27,505 nt of DNA, from the NCBI GenBank assembly GCA_964474295.1, contig CAYYRN010000026.1, forward strand, positions 1 to 27,505. The letters are read 5' to 3'. Source of the stretch: SIG575 sp964474295. Lineage in GTDB: Bacteria > Bacillota > Clostridia > Oscillospirales > Acutalibacteraceae. The number at the start of each line of letters is the position of its first letter. The first letter of the stretch is position 1. The position numbers were made by a program, and so were the translations under genes. This document shows positions 1 through 7,059 of the stretch, piece after piece. The notes beneath the pieces are model-generated. The model was not told the origin of the DNA and did not search any database. It was given only the letters and a program-made list of their open reading frames with translations.

Positions 1-8
1 TGAAGTAC

Positions 9-46
9 AAAAACCACCGAGAGGGTTTTATTTCCCTACTCGGTGG
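9..46 (-). terminator. Intrinsic terminator downstream of ssrA
   Basis: Arms at 14-21 (CCACCGAG) and 39-46 (CTCGGTGG) pair perfectly. The helix continues inward with AGGG/CCCT and one bulged A. Read on the minus strand the hairpin is followed by five T residues (9-13). It lies about 60 bases beyond the mature tmRNA 3' end, so it should end the smpB-ssrA transcript. The plus-strand side has no clean T tract. Confidence 0.8.
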
Positions 47-105
47 CTTGTTGTTCGCCCGAACACTATTCCCACAAAGAATAAGCGGTTCGGATTATAC
101 TCTAA

Positions 106-456
106 TGGTGGAGATGGCGGGAGTCGAACCCGCGTCCGAAAACTCATCCTTACAACTTTCTACGAGTGTAGCCGATTATTAAAATTCCTCTCAAAGTCGG
201 TCAATCGGCAGACCGACTTTTCAAGTAGCCTTTAATGCGTGACGGGTTACAAGGCACTCGCCCGTTCACGTTCACCGCTAATCGACGCCCTTAAATAAGC
301 CGCGGTACTCTTATTCAGGACGGGCAGCTTAAATTAAGCAGCCTGTAAAGTTGTATTATTGTCGTTTATTTTTAAACGTTTGCGGTTTTTAAAGCGGTAC
401 CGCACCTCTACTCGCTTATCATAATTCAAAATCCCCGTCGAAATCCTTTCATCCCC
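106..456 (-). ncRNA. ssrA: Transfer-messenger RNA (tmRNA)
   Basis: tmRNA rescues stalled ribosomes with SmpB and adds a degradation tag to the unfinished protein. On the minus strand the RNA starts GGGGATG (456-450) and ends CATCTCCACCA (116-106). These ends pair as a 7-bp tRNA-like acceptor stem with one G-U, leaving an encoded ACCA tail. Near the 3' end is a T-arm GCGGGTTCGACTCCCGC, and near the 5' end the conserved TTTCGACGGGGAT. Length is about 351 nt, normal for the family. The most credible tag frame reads NDNNTTLQAA and stop at 334-366, where the RNA begins AAC GAC. The codon before it is ATA rather than the usual GCN, so the resume codon is uncertain. The 5' end is the base after the smpB stop codon, and I see no good promoter in the smpB end, so it may be processed from a joint transcript. 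Confidence 0.96.
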
Positions 457-918
457 TTATACATTACGCAGCGACATATTTCTTTCTATGTCACGCTGTG
501 CATCTTTTTTTGCCGCAACGGCACGCTTATCATAAAGCTTTTTACCTTTGCAAAGCCCTATTTCTACCTTTGCCCTGCCGTTTACGAAATAAACGGAAAG
601 CGGGATGAGAGTTAAGCCCTGCTGTTTGGTAAGCCCGAAATAACGGTTGATTTCCTTTCTGTGCAGGAGCAGTTTTTTAGGCCGCAGCGGGTCTCTGTTA
701 AAAATGTTTCCCTGCTCATAAGGGCTTATGTGCATACCGTGTATAAAAAGCTCGCCGTCTTTAAAGCTGCACCACGAATCCTTTAAATTAAGCTTTCCCT
801 GACGAACCGATTTTACTTCGGTGCCGAAAAGCTCAATTCCGGCTTCAATCGTTTCTTCCACAAAATAGTCGTGGTACGCTTTTTTGTTGCTCGCCACCGA
901 CTTCTTTTCACTTTTCAT
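457..918 (-). CDS. smpB: SsrA-binding protein SmpB
   Basis: SmpB binds the tRNA-like part of tmRNA and places it in the A site of stalled ribosomes. The 153-residue protein shows the family hallmarks: N-terminal KKAYHDYFVEETIEAGIEL, then GTEVKSVRQGKLNLKDSW, then HISPYEQGN, and the basic C-terminal tail KGKKLYDKRAVAAKKDAQRDIER that reads the mRNA channel. I chose the ATG at 916-918 because AGGGGGAG lies 8-10 bases before it. A GTG nine bases further upstream sits directly against that ribosome binding site and is unlikely. The stop codon TAA (459-457) directly abuts the first base of ssrA at 456. Gene order recR-smpB-ssrA on one strand suggests cotranscription; the 62-base gap to recR contains only a weak A/T hairpin. 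Confidence 0.97.
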   Translation of the reverse strand: MKSEKKSVASNKKAYHDYFVEETIEAGIELFGTEVKSVRQGKLNLKDSWCSFKDGELFIHGMHISPYEQGNIFNRDPLRPKKLLLHRKEINRYFGLTKQQGLTLIPLSVYFVNGRAKVEIGLCKGKKLYDKRAVAAKKDAQRDIERNMSLRNV

Positions 919-980
919 TCGTACCACTCCCCCTGTGTATAAATTAAGTTTGATGCAAAGAAAAGTTTTTATTCAAAAAC

Positions 981-1580
981 TCACAAAATCTGTCTGCCGT
1001 CTATCGCCCTTTGAAGCGTTATTTCGTCGGCGTATTCCAAATCGCCGCCGACGGGTACGCCGTATGCCAGGCGTGAAACGGTAACTCCGAGAGGCTTTAT
1101 GAGCTTTGACAAATACATTGCCGTGGCTTCGCCCTCAACGGTCGGGTCTGTTGCCATAATGACCTCTTTAACTTCCCCTGTTGATGCTCTTGAAATCAGC
1201 GTTTTGACGTTAAGCTCTTCGGGGCCGACACCGTTTATCGGTGAAATTACACCGTGCAAAACGTGATAAGTTCCTTTAAATTCCCTTGCCCTTTCAAAAG
1301 CAAGCACGTCTGCGGGATTTTCAACAACGCATATAATGCTTTTGTCTCTGCCTGCATTTGCACAAATCGGACAAAGCTCGGCATCCGTCAAATCGCCGCA
1401 GACAGAGCATCTGTGTATTTTTTTGTGTGCGTCAAGTACACACTGTGCAAAATTTTCAGCTTCGTTTTCGGACATTGAAAGAACGTGAAAAGCTATTCGC
1501 TGAGCGCTCTTTTTTCCGATTCCCGGCATACGTTCAAATTGCTCGATAAGACGGGCAAGCGGTGCAACCTTGTAACCCAT
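981..1580 (-). CDS. recR: Recombination protein RecR
   Basis: RecR works with RecF and RecO to load RecA at gapped DNA in recombinational repair. The 199-residue protein has the usual length and domain order: a helix-hairpin-helix (MPGIGKKSAQRIAFHVL, about residues 18-34), a four-cysteine zinc motif (CSVCGDLTDAELCPIC, about 58-73), and a TOPRIM domain (IICVVENPADVLAFE, about 82-96) followed by HGVISPINGVGPEEL. The start codon overlaps the ebfC stop by one base (TAATG), which indicates translational coupling. The dnaX-ebfC-recR order is a classic conserved cluster in Firmicutes and many other bacteria. Confidence 0.97.
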   Translation of the reverse strand: MGYKVAPLARLIEQFERMPGIGKKSAQRIAFHVLSMSENEAENFAQCVLDAHKKIHRCSVCGDLTDAELCPICANAGRDKSIICVVENPADVLAFERAREFKGTYHVLHGVISPINGVGPEELNVKTLISRASTGEVKEVIMATDPTVEGEATAMYLSKLIKPLGVTVSRLAYGVPVGGDLEYADEITLQRAIDGRQIL

Positions 1581-1930
1581 TAAAACAAACCGCCCAATGC
1601 GCCGCCCAAACCGCCGAGGCCGGCTTTTGCGGATTCCATAGCGCTGTCCATAGCGTCAACCGATTTTTTGATTGCCTCGTTAACAGCGGCAACTATCATA
1701 TCTTCAAGCATTTCGGCATCTTCGGGGTCGATAACTTCGGGGTCGATTTTTATTCTTTTAACCTCATGTGTACCGAGAACCGCAGCTTCAACAGCTCCGC
1801 CGCCGGCAGTTGCAGTAAATTCGGTTTCTTCGATTTCCGCTTGCTTGCGTTCCATATCTGCCTGCATATCCTGAATTTTTTTGAGCATTGCATTCTGGCT
1901 CATACCCTGATTGGGAACTCTTGCTTTCAT
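1580..1930 (-). CDS. ebfC: Nucleoid-associated protein, YbaB/EbfC family
   Basis: Family members are small dimeric DNA-binding proteins that coat the nucleoid; the exact role is unsettled. The 116-residue product has the characteristic N-terminal coiled coil beginning NAMLKKIQDMQADMERKQAEIEETEFTATAGGGAVEA, then the family core KIDPEVIDPEDAEMLEDMIVAAVNEAIKKS. It ends in a glycine-rich tail (GLGGLGGALGGLF), also typical. A good ribosome binding site (AAAGGAG) precedes the ATG. It lies 14 bases after dnaX and overlaps recR by one base, so all three are translated from one message. Confidence 0.95.
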   Translation of the reverse strand: MKARVPNQGMSQNAMLKKIQDMQADMERKQAEIEETEFTATAGGGAVEAAVLGTHEVKRIKIDPEVIDPEDAEMLEDMIVAAVNEAIKKSVDAMDSAMESAKAGLGGLGGALGGLF

Positions 1931-1944
1931 TATAATTCTCCTTT

Positions 1945-3621
1945 TTAGTTAATATCGAACGGAATATTGTTTGCGTTCGCTTTTTTCATAAAATCATCAA
2001 GGGGATCTTTTTTGCCTTCTGCCGCCGCAGACTGCTTAGCTTCTCCCTTATAAATACCTAACCTATACTTTTTACCTGCTGCTTTGTAAACAGCTTCGCT
2101 CAAAGCTCTTCTGTGAGTTTCTATTCTGATAAATTGATCAAGAGTGGGATTCGCACTGCTTATCAGCACAAATTCGCCTCTCAAAAATGCACTTGAACCT
2201 TCCAAAAGTCCTCTCAGCGGCTTATCGCTTTCGCTGAGAAGTGACAGCGTTTCCGCCCACAATGAAAACGGCTTATCGGCTGCCGCAGAAGAAATATGTT
2301 CCTCTGTTCTTTTTTCCTGCTTAGGTTTAGCTGTCTGAACAAAAGCAGGCGGTGAAAAATCATCTTCTTCCTGAGGCGGAGGCGTAAAGCTATCCTCAAC
2401 CGGAAGTGAAGGCTTGGCGTCTTCGTTTACTTTTTCGCTCTCGTTTTTTCGCACCTTGACCGTCTCTCCCGAAGACAGCGAAGCCACTTGCATTTCAAGC
2501 TCCGCAATTCTCGATAAAACAGCCTTGCCGGTTTCTTCAAGCTTCGGTGAACAAATTCGCACCATTGCCATTTCGGTTTCGATTCTGCCGGACAAACCTT
2601 TTTTTATGTTTGCAAGGGTTGTTTCAAGCTGTGACAGACAGTAAAGAATATTTTCGAGAGTAAATTTTTGAGATTGCTCCCCGATTTTTTTTAATTCTTC
2701 CGCAGTGCAAACGATAAGTCCGTCTGCCTTTTTAACCGTTTTGACAACCATTAAGTTTCTGAAATGGCTTATAAGCTCGCTGCACAGTCTTTCCATATCG
2801 CAGGAAGCGTTATGCAAATCGTCAATCATTTTAAAAACCGTTGCCGTGTCATGCACGTTGAGTGCATCGGTCAAATCATAAAGATAGCTTTTGCCCGCCA
2901 TTCCCGCTGCGGCTTCAACCACCTCGGATGTAATGTTTTTACTTCTCGAAGCACACTGGTCAAGCAGTGAAAGTGCATCCCTCAACGCTCCGTCGGCAAC
3001 AGATGCCACAAGTGCCGCCGCCGAATCATCTATTTGCAAATTTTCACAATCACAGACATATTTTAATCTTTTAACTATATCCTCAACGGGAATACGTCTG
3101 AAATCAAAACGCTGACACCTCGATAAGATAGTCGGCGGAAGCTTATGAACCTCGGTGGTGGCAAGAATAAACTTGACGTGTTCCGGCGGTTCCTCAAGCG
3201 TTTTCAGAAGTGCATTGAAAGCTTCTATTGTAAGCATATGCACTTCGTCTATTATATAAACTCTGTATTTTGCGTTTGCAGGGGTAAAATTAGCCTCATC
3301 CGTCAAATCACGGATATTATCAACGCCTCTGTTGCTCGCTGCGTCTATTTCGATAACATCGAGAATCGAGCCGTTATCTATACCCTTGCACATTTCACAT
3401 TCGTTGCAGGGGTTGCCATCGTGCGGATTAAGGCAGTTTACCGCCTTTGCCAAAATTCTGGCGCAGGTTGTTTTACCCGTTCCTCTTGAACCGTTAAAAA
3501 GATATGCGTGGGAAATTTTCCCCTCTTTAAGCTCGTTTGAAAGGGTAGAAGTAACGTGTTCCTGCCCTACAATATCGCTGAACACATGAGGTCTGTATTT
3601 TCTGTAAAGCACCTGATACAT
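1945..3621 (-). CDS. dnaX: DNA polymerase III subunit tau (DnaX)
   Basis: DnaX is the ATPase core of the clamp loader. It opens the beta clamp and links the core polymerases. The 558-residue protein begins MYQVLYRKYRPHVFSDIVGQEHV, the family signature. It has Walker A GSRGTGKTT (about 44-52), a zinc motif CLNPHDGNPCNECEMC (about 63-78), Walker B VYIIDEVHML (about 122-131) and the sensor/arginine-finger stretch LSRCQRFDFR (about 167-176). Residues about 390-450 are an acidic, Pro/Ser-rich linker, followed by a C-terminal tau domain. Ribosome binding site AGGAGGG sits 7 bases before the ATG. It is the first protein gene after the SRP RNA, an arrangement common in Firmicutes. No convincing programmed frameshift site was found. 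Confidence 0.97.
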   Translation of the reverse strand: MYQVLYRKYRPHVFSDIVGQEHVTSTLSNELKEGKISHAYLFNGSRGTGKTTCARILAKAVNCLNPHDGNPCNECEMCKGIDNGSILDVIEIDAASNRGVDNIRDLTDEANFTPANAKYRVYIIDEVHMLTIEAFNALLKTLEEPPEHVKFILATTEVHKLPPTILSRCQRFDFRRIPVEDIVKRLKYVCDCENLQIDDSAAALVASVADGALRDALSLLDQCASRSKNITSEVVEAAAGMAGKSYLYDLTDALNVHDTATVFKMIDDLHNASCDMERLCSELISHFRNLMVVKTVKKADGLIVCTAEELKKIGEQSQKFTLENILYCLSQLETTLANIKKGLSGRIETEMAMVRICSPKLEETGKAVLSRIAELEMQVASLSSGETVKVRKNESEKVNEDAKPSLPVEDSFTPPPQEEDDFSPPAFVQTAKPKQEKRTEEHISSAAADKPFSLWAETLSLLSESDKPLRGLLEGSSAFLRGEFVLISSANPTLDQFIRIETHRRALSEAVYKAAGKKYRLGIYKGEAKQSAAAEGKKDPLDDFMKKANANNIPFDIN

Positions 3622-3644
3622 TCTTTTACCCTCCTTTTTTGTTT

Positions 3645-3790
3645 AAAAAAAGCTTTGCCTTGGTCATATGGCATGCAGGCGGACTGTGGCGCACAGCGCT
3701 AACCGCTTAATGCTGCTCGATTCCCCGCCTGACATGGTTCACGGCGCCCCGTCGCACAGGACCCACACGCCACATGACCAAAACAAAGCT
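3645..3790 (-). ncRNA. ffs: Signal recognition particle RNA (4.5S-type)
   Basis: This RNA scaffolds Ffh in cotranslational membrane targeting. The conserved helix-8 region lies at 3712-3733. On the minus strand it reads GTCAGG, a short loop with GGAA, then GAGCAGC, the Ffh-binding symmetric and asymmetric loops. The rest folds into one long hairpin, with GGTCATGTGGC near the 5' end pairing with GCCATATGACC near the 3' end. A further AGCTTTG/CAAAGCT pair at 3784-3790 and 3651-3657 extends the stem. Directly after it are seven T residues (3645-3651), so the terminal stem also acts as the terminator. No Alu domain (helices 1-4) is visible, so this is the short type of about 140 nt. Confidence 0.92.
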
Positions 3791-3803
3791 CAATGTCTCG
3801 GTA

Positions 3804-3838
3804 ATTAACATTATAATATAAATTTTCCCGAAATGCAA
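3804..3838 (-). promoter_or_regulatory. Sigma-A promoter for the SRP RNA
   Basis: On the minus strand TTGCAT (3838-3833) and a perfect TATAAT (3815-3810) are separated by exactly 17 bases. Transcription should begin near 3803, about 13 bases before the long SRP stem. It lies 18 bases after the end of the HAD phosphatase gene, with no terminator between, so upstream read-through is possible. Read-through past the SRP RNA terminator would also express dnaX. Confidence 0.85.
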
Positions 3839-3855
3839 GAGAAAATCCAACCTTT

Positions 3856-4656
3856 TTATATTTCCGAAATAATTTTTGCTATTGCGGATTCGGTATTGGC
3901 AACCGTAACGAAATCAGCCGCATCGATAACCGACTTTATCGCATTTGAAACCGCATAACCTTTATCCGCTTTTTCAATCATAGAAATATCGTTTTCGTGG
4001 TCGCCCACACAAATGAGCGTATGTACGGACGGATACATTTTTTTCAGTTCAATTACCCGTTCGCCCTTTGTTGCCGTCTTTGCGAGAATTTCCTGCCCGG
4101 TCTGCCAGCTTCTCGGAAGTGAACATAAATCTGAATACTTTTCTTTCAAAAGTCTTTGAAAAGAAAGCGTTTTTTCTTCATCTACGCCCCTGAAAACAAA
4201 TTTGTACCAATTCTCATGACGTGAAATGATGTTTTTGTATTTTTCTTCAAAATCATCCTCGGAAAAATCTAAGCTAAATTCTTCTTTTTCGGCAATAATA
4301 AAAACTTCTTCAAGAGATTTTCTGCAATTTTTAAAAGCCTCAAGCGGAGCTTCAAGCACGTTTTGAGGAAGAAACACTGATTTTATAACGGTATCGTTTT
4401 CCCAATCGTAAATCGAAGCGCCGTTTACGGTTATCATCGGCACATTCGGCATAGCCAAAGGAAAAATGTACTTTCTGATATAATCGGGGCGTCTGCCCGT
4501 GGCATAAGTGAAAATTCCGCCGTCGGCTTTAAATTTTTCAACCGCCTCGCAATTTTCTCGGCTTATATGCACTTGCTCCTTTTCGGGATTTTTCGGAGCC
4601 TGTGTAAAAGTTCCGTCAAGATCCGTGCAAATCATATAACCGGAATACTTACCCAC
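3856..4656 (-). CDS. HAD-superfamily phosphatase, Cof type
   Basis: The 266-residue protein is a cytosolic haloacid-dehalogenase phosphatase of the Cof/subfamily IIB type, which generally dephosphorylate small sugar phosphates or cofactors; the substrate cannot be named. Motif I is CTDLDGTF (about 10-17, nucleophile and acid/base Asp), motif II TYATGRR, motif III Lys in the cap-to-core region TATKGERVIELKK, motif IV GDHENDISM (about 218-226). The start is a GTG with GGGGGTG five bases upstream. It follows gpmI by 24 bases and is the last gene of the glycolytic operon. A role in clearing or recycling a phosphorylated metabolite of that pathway is possible, but this is only inference from position. 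Confidence 0.88.
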   Translation of the reverse strand: MGKYSGYMICTDLDGTFTQAPKNPEKEQVHISRENCEAVEKFKADGGIFTYATGRRPDYIRKYIFPLAMPNVPMITVNGASIYDWENDTVIKSVFLPQNVLEAPLEAFKNCRKSLEEVFIIAEKEEFSLDFSEDDFEEKYKNIISRHENWYKFVFRGVDEEKTLSFQRLLKEKYSDLCSLPRSWQTGQEILAKTATKGERVIELKKMYPSVHTLICVGDHENDISMIEKADKGYAVSNAIKSVIDAADFVTVANTESAIAKIISEI

Positions 4657-4680
4657 GCAGACACCCCCATCAGTTCAAAT

Positions 4681-6198
4681 TTATTTTATAAGAAGGCTTT
4701 CGCCGGTCATTTCCTCCGGCTGTTTAAGTCCCATAATGTCAAGCAAAGTGGGGCAAAGGTCACAAAGCTTTCCGCCCTCTTTGAGTGAACAATCGCATCC
4801 TACGGCGATAACGGGAACGGGATTTGTCGAATGAGGTGTGAAAGCCTCGCCGTTTTCGTCAATCATTTTATCCGCATTTCCGTGGTCAGCCGTGATAATC
4901 ATTTTGCCGCCCATTTTTTCAACAGCATCGGAAAGTCTGCCCACACATTCGTCAACAGCTTCAACGGCAGCAACCGCAGCTTCAAAAACGCCCGTGTGTC
5001 CTACCATATCGCAGTTTGCATAGTTGATTATGATAACATCGTACTTGCCGGAAAGCACCTGTTCCACAACGGCATCAGTAACCTCATACGCACTCATTTC
5101 GGGTTTCATATCAAAGGTTGCGACATCGGGTGAATTTATGAGTATTCTGTCCTCGCCGGGGAACTGAGCCTCAACACCGCCGTTAAAGAAGAATGTAACG
5201 TGAGCGTATTTTTGAGTTTCGGCAATACGAAGCTGTGTCATTCCGAGTGAAGAAATATACTCACCCATAGTCATAGTAAGGTCTTCGTTTGCAAAAGCCA
5301 CCGTAACGTTCGGCATTGTCGCATCATACTGTGTCATACAAACATATTTTACGGGAAAGAAGCCTTTTTTTCTTTCAAAGCCGTCAAAATCGGGGTCAAC
5401 GAACATTCTCGTAAGCTGTCTTGCTCTGTCGGGACGGAAGTTGAAGCATATAACGGAATCGTTTTCCTTTATTGTGCCTTCCTCGTCAATAACAACGGGG
5501 ATTACAAACTCGTCCGTAACTCCGTTTGCATACGATTCTTCCATAGCTTTTACGGGGCAGTCACATTTGTTGCCCTCGCCGTAAACCATTGCGGCATAGG
5601 CTTTTTCTTCCCTATCCCACGCAAAGTCACGGTCCATAGCATAATATCTGCCCGAAATCGTAGCTATTTTGCCAAGACCCGTTTCTTCAAACTTTTTAAG
5701 GCAGTCTTTCATAAAGCCTGCTCCCGATTCAACGGAAACGTCTCTGCCGTCCGTAATTGCGTGTACATAAACCTTTTTTACACCTTTGGCTTTCGCCATA
5801 TCGATAAGTCCGAAAAGATGCTCTATATGGCTGTGAACACCGCCGTCGGACAAAAGGCCGACAAGGTGCAAAGCCGTGTTTTTCTCCACGCAGGCTTCCA
5901 TAGCATCGGAAAGCTCTTTATTTTCTTTAAGCTTGCCTTCTTTTATAATTTTGGAAATTTTAACAAGCATCTGATAAACAACTCTGCCGGCACCGATATT
6001 CGTGTGTCCGACTTCGCTGTTACCCATTTGACCGTCGGGAAGTCCCACATCAAGGCCCGAAGCACCGATAAGCGTGTGCGGATTTTCCGCAAAAAGCTTA
6101 TCAAGGCAAGGGGTTTTGGCAGCTTCGATTGCGTTTCCCTTTGCACCGGGATTTGAGCCGAAGCCGTCCATAATACACAATACATAAGGTTTTTTCAT
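4681..6198 (-). CDS. gpmI: 2,3-bisphosphoglycerate-independent phosphoglycerate mutase
   Basis: Interconverts 3- and 2-phosphoglycerate using two Mn ions and a phosphoserine intermediate. The 505-residue length fits the family. Recognisable blocks are CIMDGFGSNPGAKGNAIEAAKTP at the N-terminus, DGQMGNSEVGHTNIGAGRV with the catalytic serine (about residue 62), HAITDGRDV, ISGRYYAMDRD, and near the C-terminus ANCDMVGHTG and ITADHGNADKM, which hold the metal-binding His/Asp residues. Ribosome binding site AAGGGGA precedes the ATG. It lies 16 bases after tpiA and runs with pgk and tpiA, giving three consecutive lower-glycolysis steps. Enolase and glyceraldehyde-3-phosphate dehydrogenase are not in the window. 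Confidence 0.97.
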   Translation of the reverse strand: MKKPYVLCIMDGFGSNPGAKGNAIEAAKTPCLDKLFAENPHTLIGASGLDVGLPDGQMGNSEVGHTNIGAGRVVYQMLVKISKIIKEGKLKENKELSDAMEACVEKNTALHLVGLLSDGGVHSHIEHLFGLIDMAKAKGVKKVYVHAITDGRDVSVESGAGFMKDCLKKFEETGLGKIATISGRYYAMDRDFAWDREEKAYAAMVYGEGNKCDCPVKAMEESYANGVTDEFVIPVVIDEEGTIKENDSVICFNFRPDRARQLTRMFVDPDFDGFERKKGFFPVKYVCMTQYDATMPNVTVAFANEDLTMTMGEYISSLGMTQLRIAETQKYAHVTFFFNGGVEAQFPGEDRILINSPDVATFDMKPEMSAYEVTDAVVEQVLSGKYDVIIINYANCDMVGHTGVFEAAVAAVEAVDECVGRLSDAVEKMGGKMIITADHGNADKMIDENGEAFTPHSTNPVPVIAVGCDCSLKEGGKLCDLCPTLLDIMGLKQPEEMTGESLLIK

Positions 6199-6214
6199 TT
6201 GGATAATCCCCTTT

Positions 6215-6982
6215 TTATTTGCTTGCAGCCTTTACGATTGCCGCAAAATCTTCAGCTTTAAGCGATGCTCCGCCGATAAGTCCGCCGTCAACATCCTCCT
6301 GAGCCAAAAGCTCGTCTGCATTTTTTGCGTTCATAGAACCGCCGTACTGAACAACGAAAGCATCTGCCGCCGCCTTATCGTAAAGGTCGGCAATAACGTT
6401 TCTGATTGCGTTGTTAACTTCGTTTGCCTGCTTTGCCGTAGCTGTCTTTCCCGTGCCGATTGCCCAAACAGGCTCATATGCGATGATGATATTTTCAAGT
6501 TCTTCTTTAGCAACACCGAAAAGAGCAATTCTCGTCTGCATTGAAACAACATCAAACGTAACGCCCTGTTCTCTCTGCTCAAGGTACTCACCTACGCAAA
6601 GGATAACCTTAAGTCCGGCATCAAGTGCGGCACGAACTCTCTTCTGAACCGTTTCGTCTGTTTCACCGAAATATGTTCTTCTTTCGCTGTGACCGATGAC
6701 AACATACTCAACGCCCATTTCAGTGAGCATTTTAGCGGAAATTTCGCCTGTGAAAGCTCCGCTTTCAGCCCAATGGCAGTTTTCCGCACCGACTTTGATG
6801 TTTGAGCCTGCTGTTTTTTCAAGAGCTGTCTGGAGGTCAACATAAGGAACGCAGATAACAACATCACAGTCTGCGTCCGAAACAAGGGGTTTCATTTCAT
6901 CGATAAGTGCTGCCGCCTCGGCGGGAGTTTTGTTCATTTTCCAGTTTCCTGCGATTACCGCTTTACGAAGTGATTTATTCAT
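6215..6982 (-). CDS. tpiA: Triose-phosphate isomerase
   Basis: Interconverts dihydroxyacetone phosphate and glyceraldehyde 3-phosphate. The 255-residue protein has the substrate-binding lysine in AGNWKMNKT (about 11-19), the electrophile histidine in VIGHSERR, the catalytic base in AYEPVWAIGTGKTAT (glutamate plus flexible lid loop 6) and the phosphate-binding YGGSMN and GLIGGASL near the C-terminus. I chose the ATG at 6980-6982, with GAAAGGA upstream. An in-frame extension of 20 residues runs through an intergenic hairpin and lacks homology-like sequence. It sits between pgk and gpmI in the same operon. Confidence 0.97.
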   Translation of the reverse strand: MNKSLRKAVIAGNWKMNKTPAEAAALIDEMKPLVSDADCDVVICVPYVDLQTALEKTAGSNIKVGAENCHWAESGAFTGEISAKMLTEMGVEYVVIGHSERRTYFGETDETVQKRVRAALDAGLKVILCVGEYLEQREQGVTFDVVSMQTRIALFGVAKEELENIIIAYEPVWAIGTGKTATAKQANEVNNAIRNVIADLYDKAAADAFVVQYGGSMNAKNADELLAQEDVDGGLIGGASLKAEDFAAIVKAASK

Positions 6983-7007
6983 ATTATTACATCCTTTCAA
7001 AATTTCT

Positions 7008-7040
7008 GCACCGCAGAGGAAAAAAGTCCCTCTGCGATGC
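7008..7040 (-). other. Intercistronic hairpin between pgk and tpiA
   Basis: GCACCGCAGAGG (7008-7019) pairs with CCTCTGCGATGC (7029-7040) as a 12-bp stem with one wobble, around a 9-base loop. On the minus strand it is followed by AGAAATTTTG, not a proper T tract, so it is a poor terminator. Likely roles are mRNA processing, 3'-end protection of pgk mRNA or partial attenuation before tpiA. It lies in a 77-base gap inside an otherwise tightly packed operon. Confidence 0.6.
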
Positions 7041-7059
7041 ACTTAAATCAGCGTATTAA

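Noticed and set aside
2684..2693. Run of eight A on the dnaX coding strand as a frameshift or slippage site for a short gamma form
   Set aside because: A -1 shift here would stop after about 20 codons, near residue 330, inside domain III needed for clamp-loader assembly. No stimulatory hairpin or upstream ribosome-binding-like element was seen, so it is not supported.
6983..7042. Longer TpiA start (20 extra residues)
   Set aside because: It covers the intercistronic hairpin, and a ribosome binding site lies just before the ATG at 6982.
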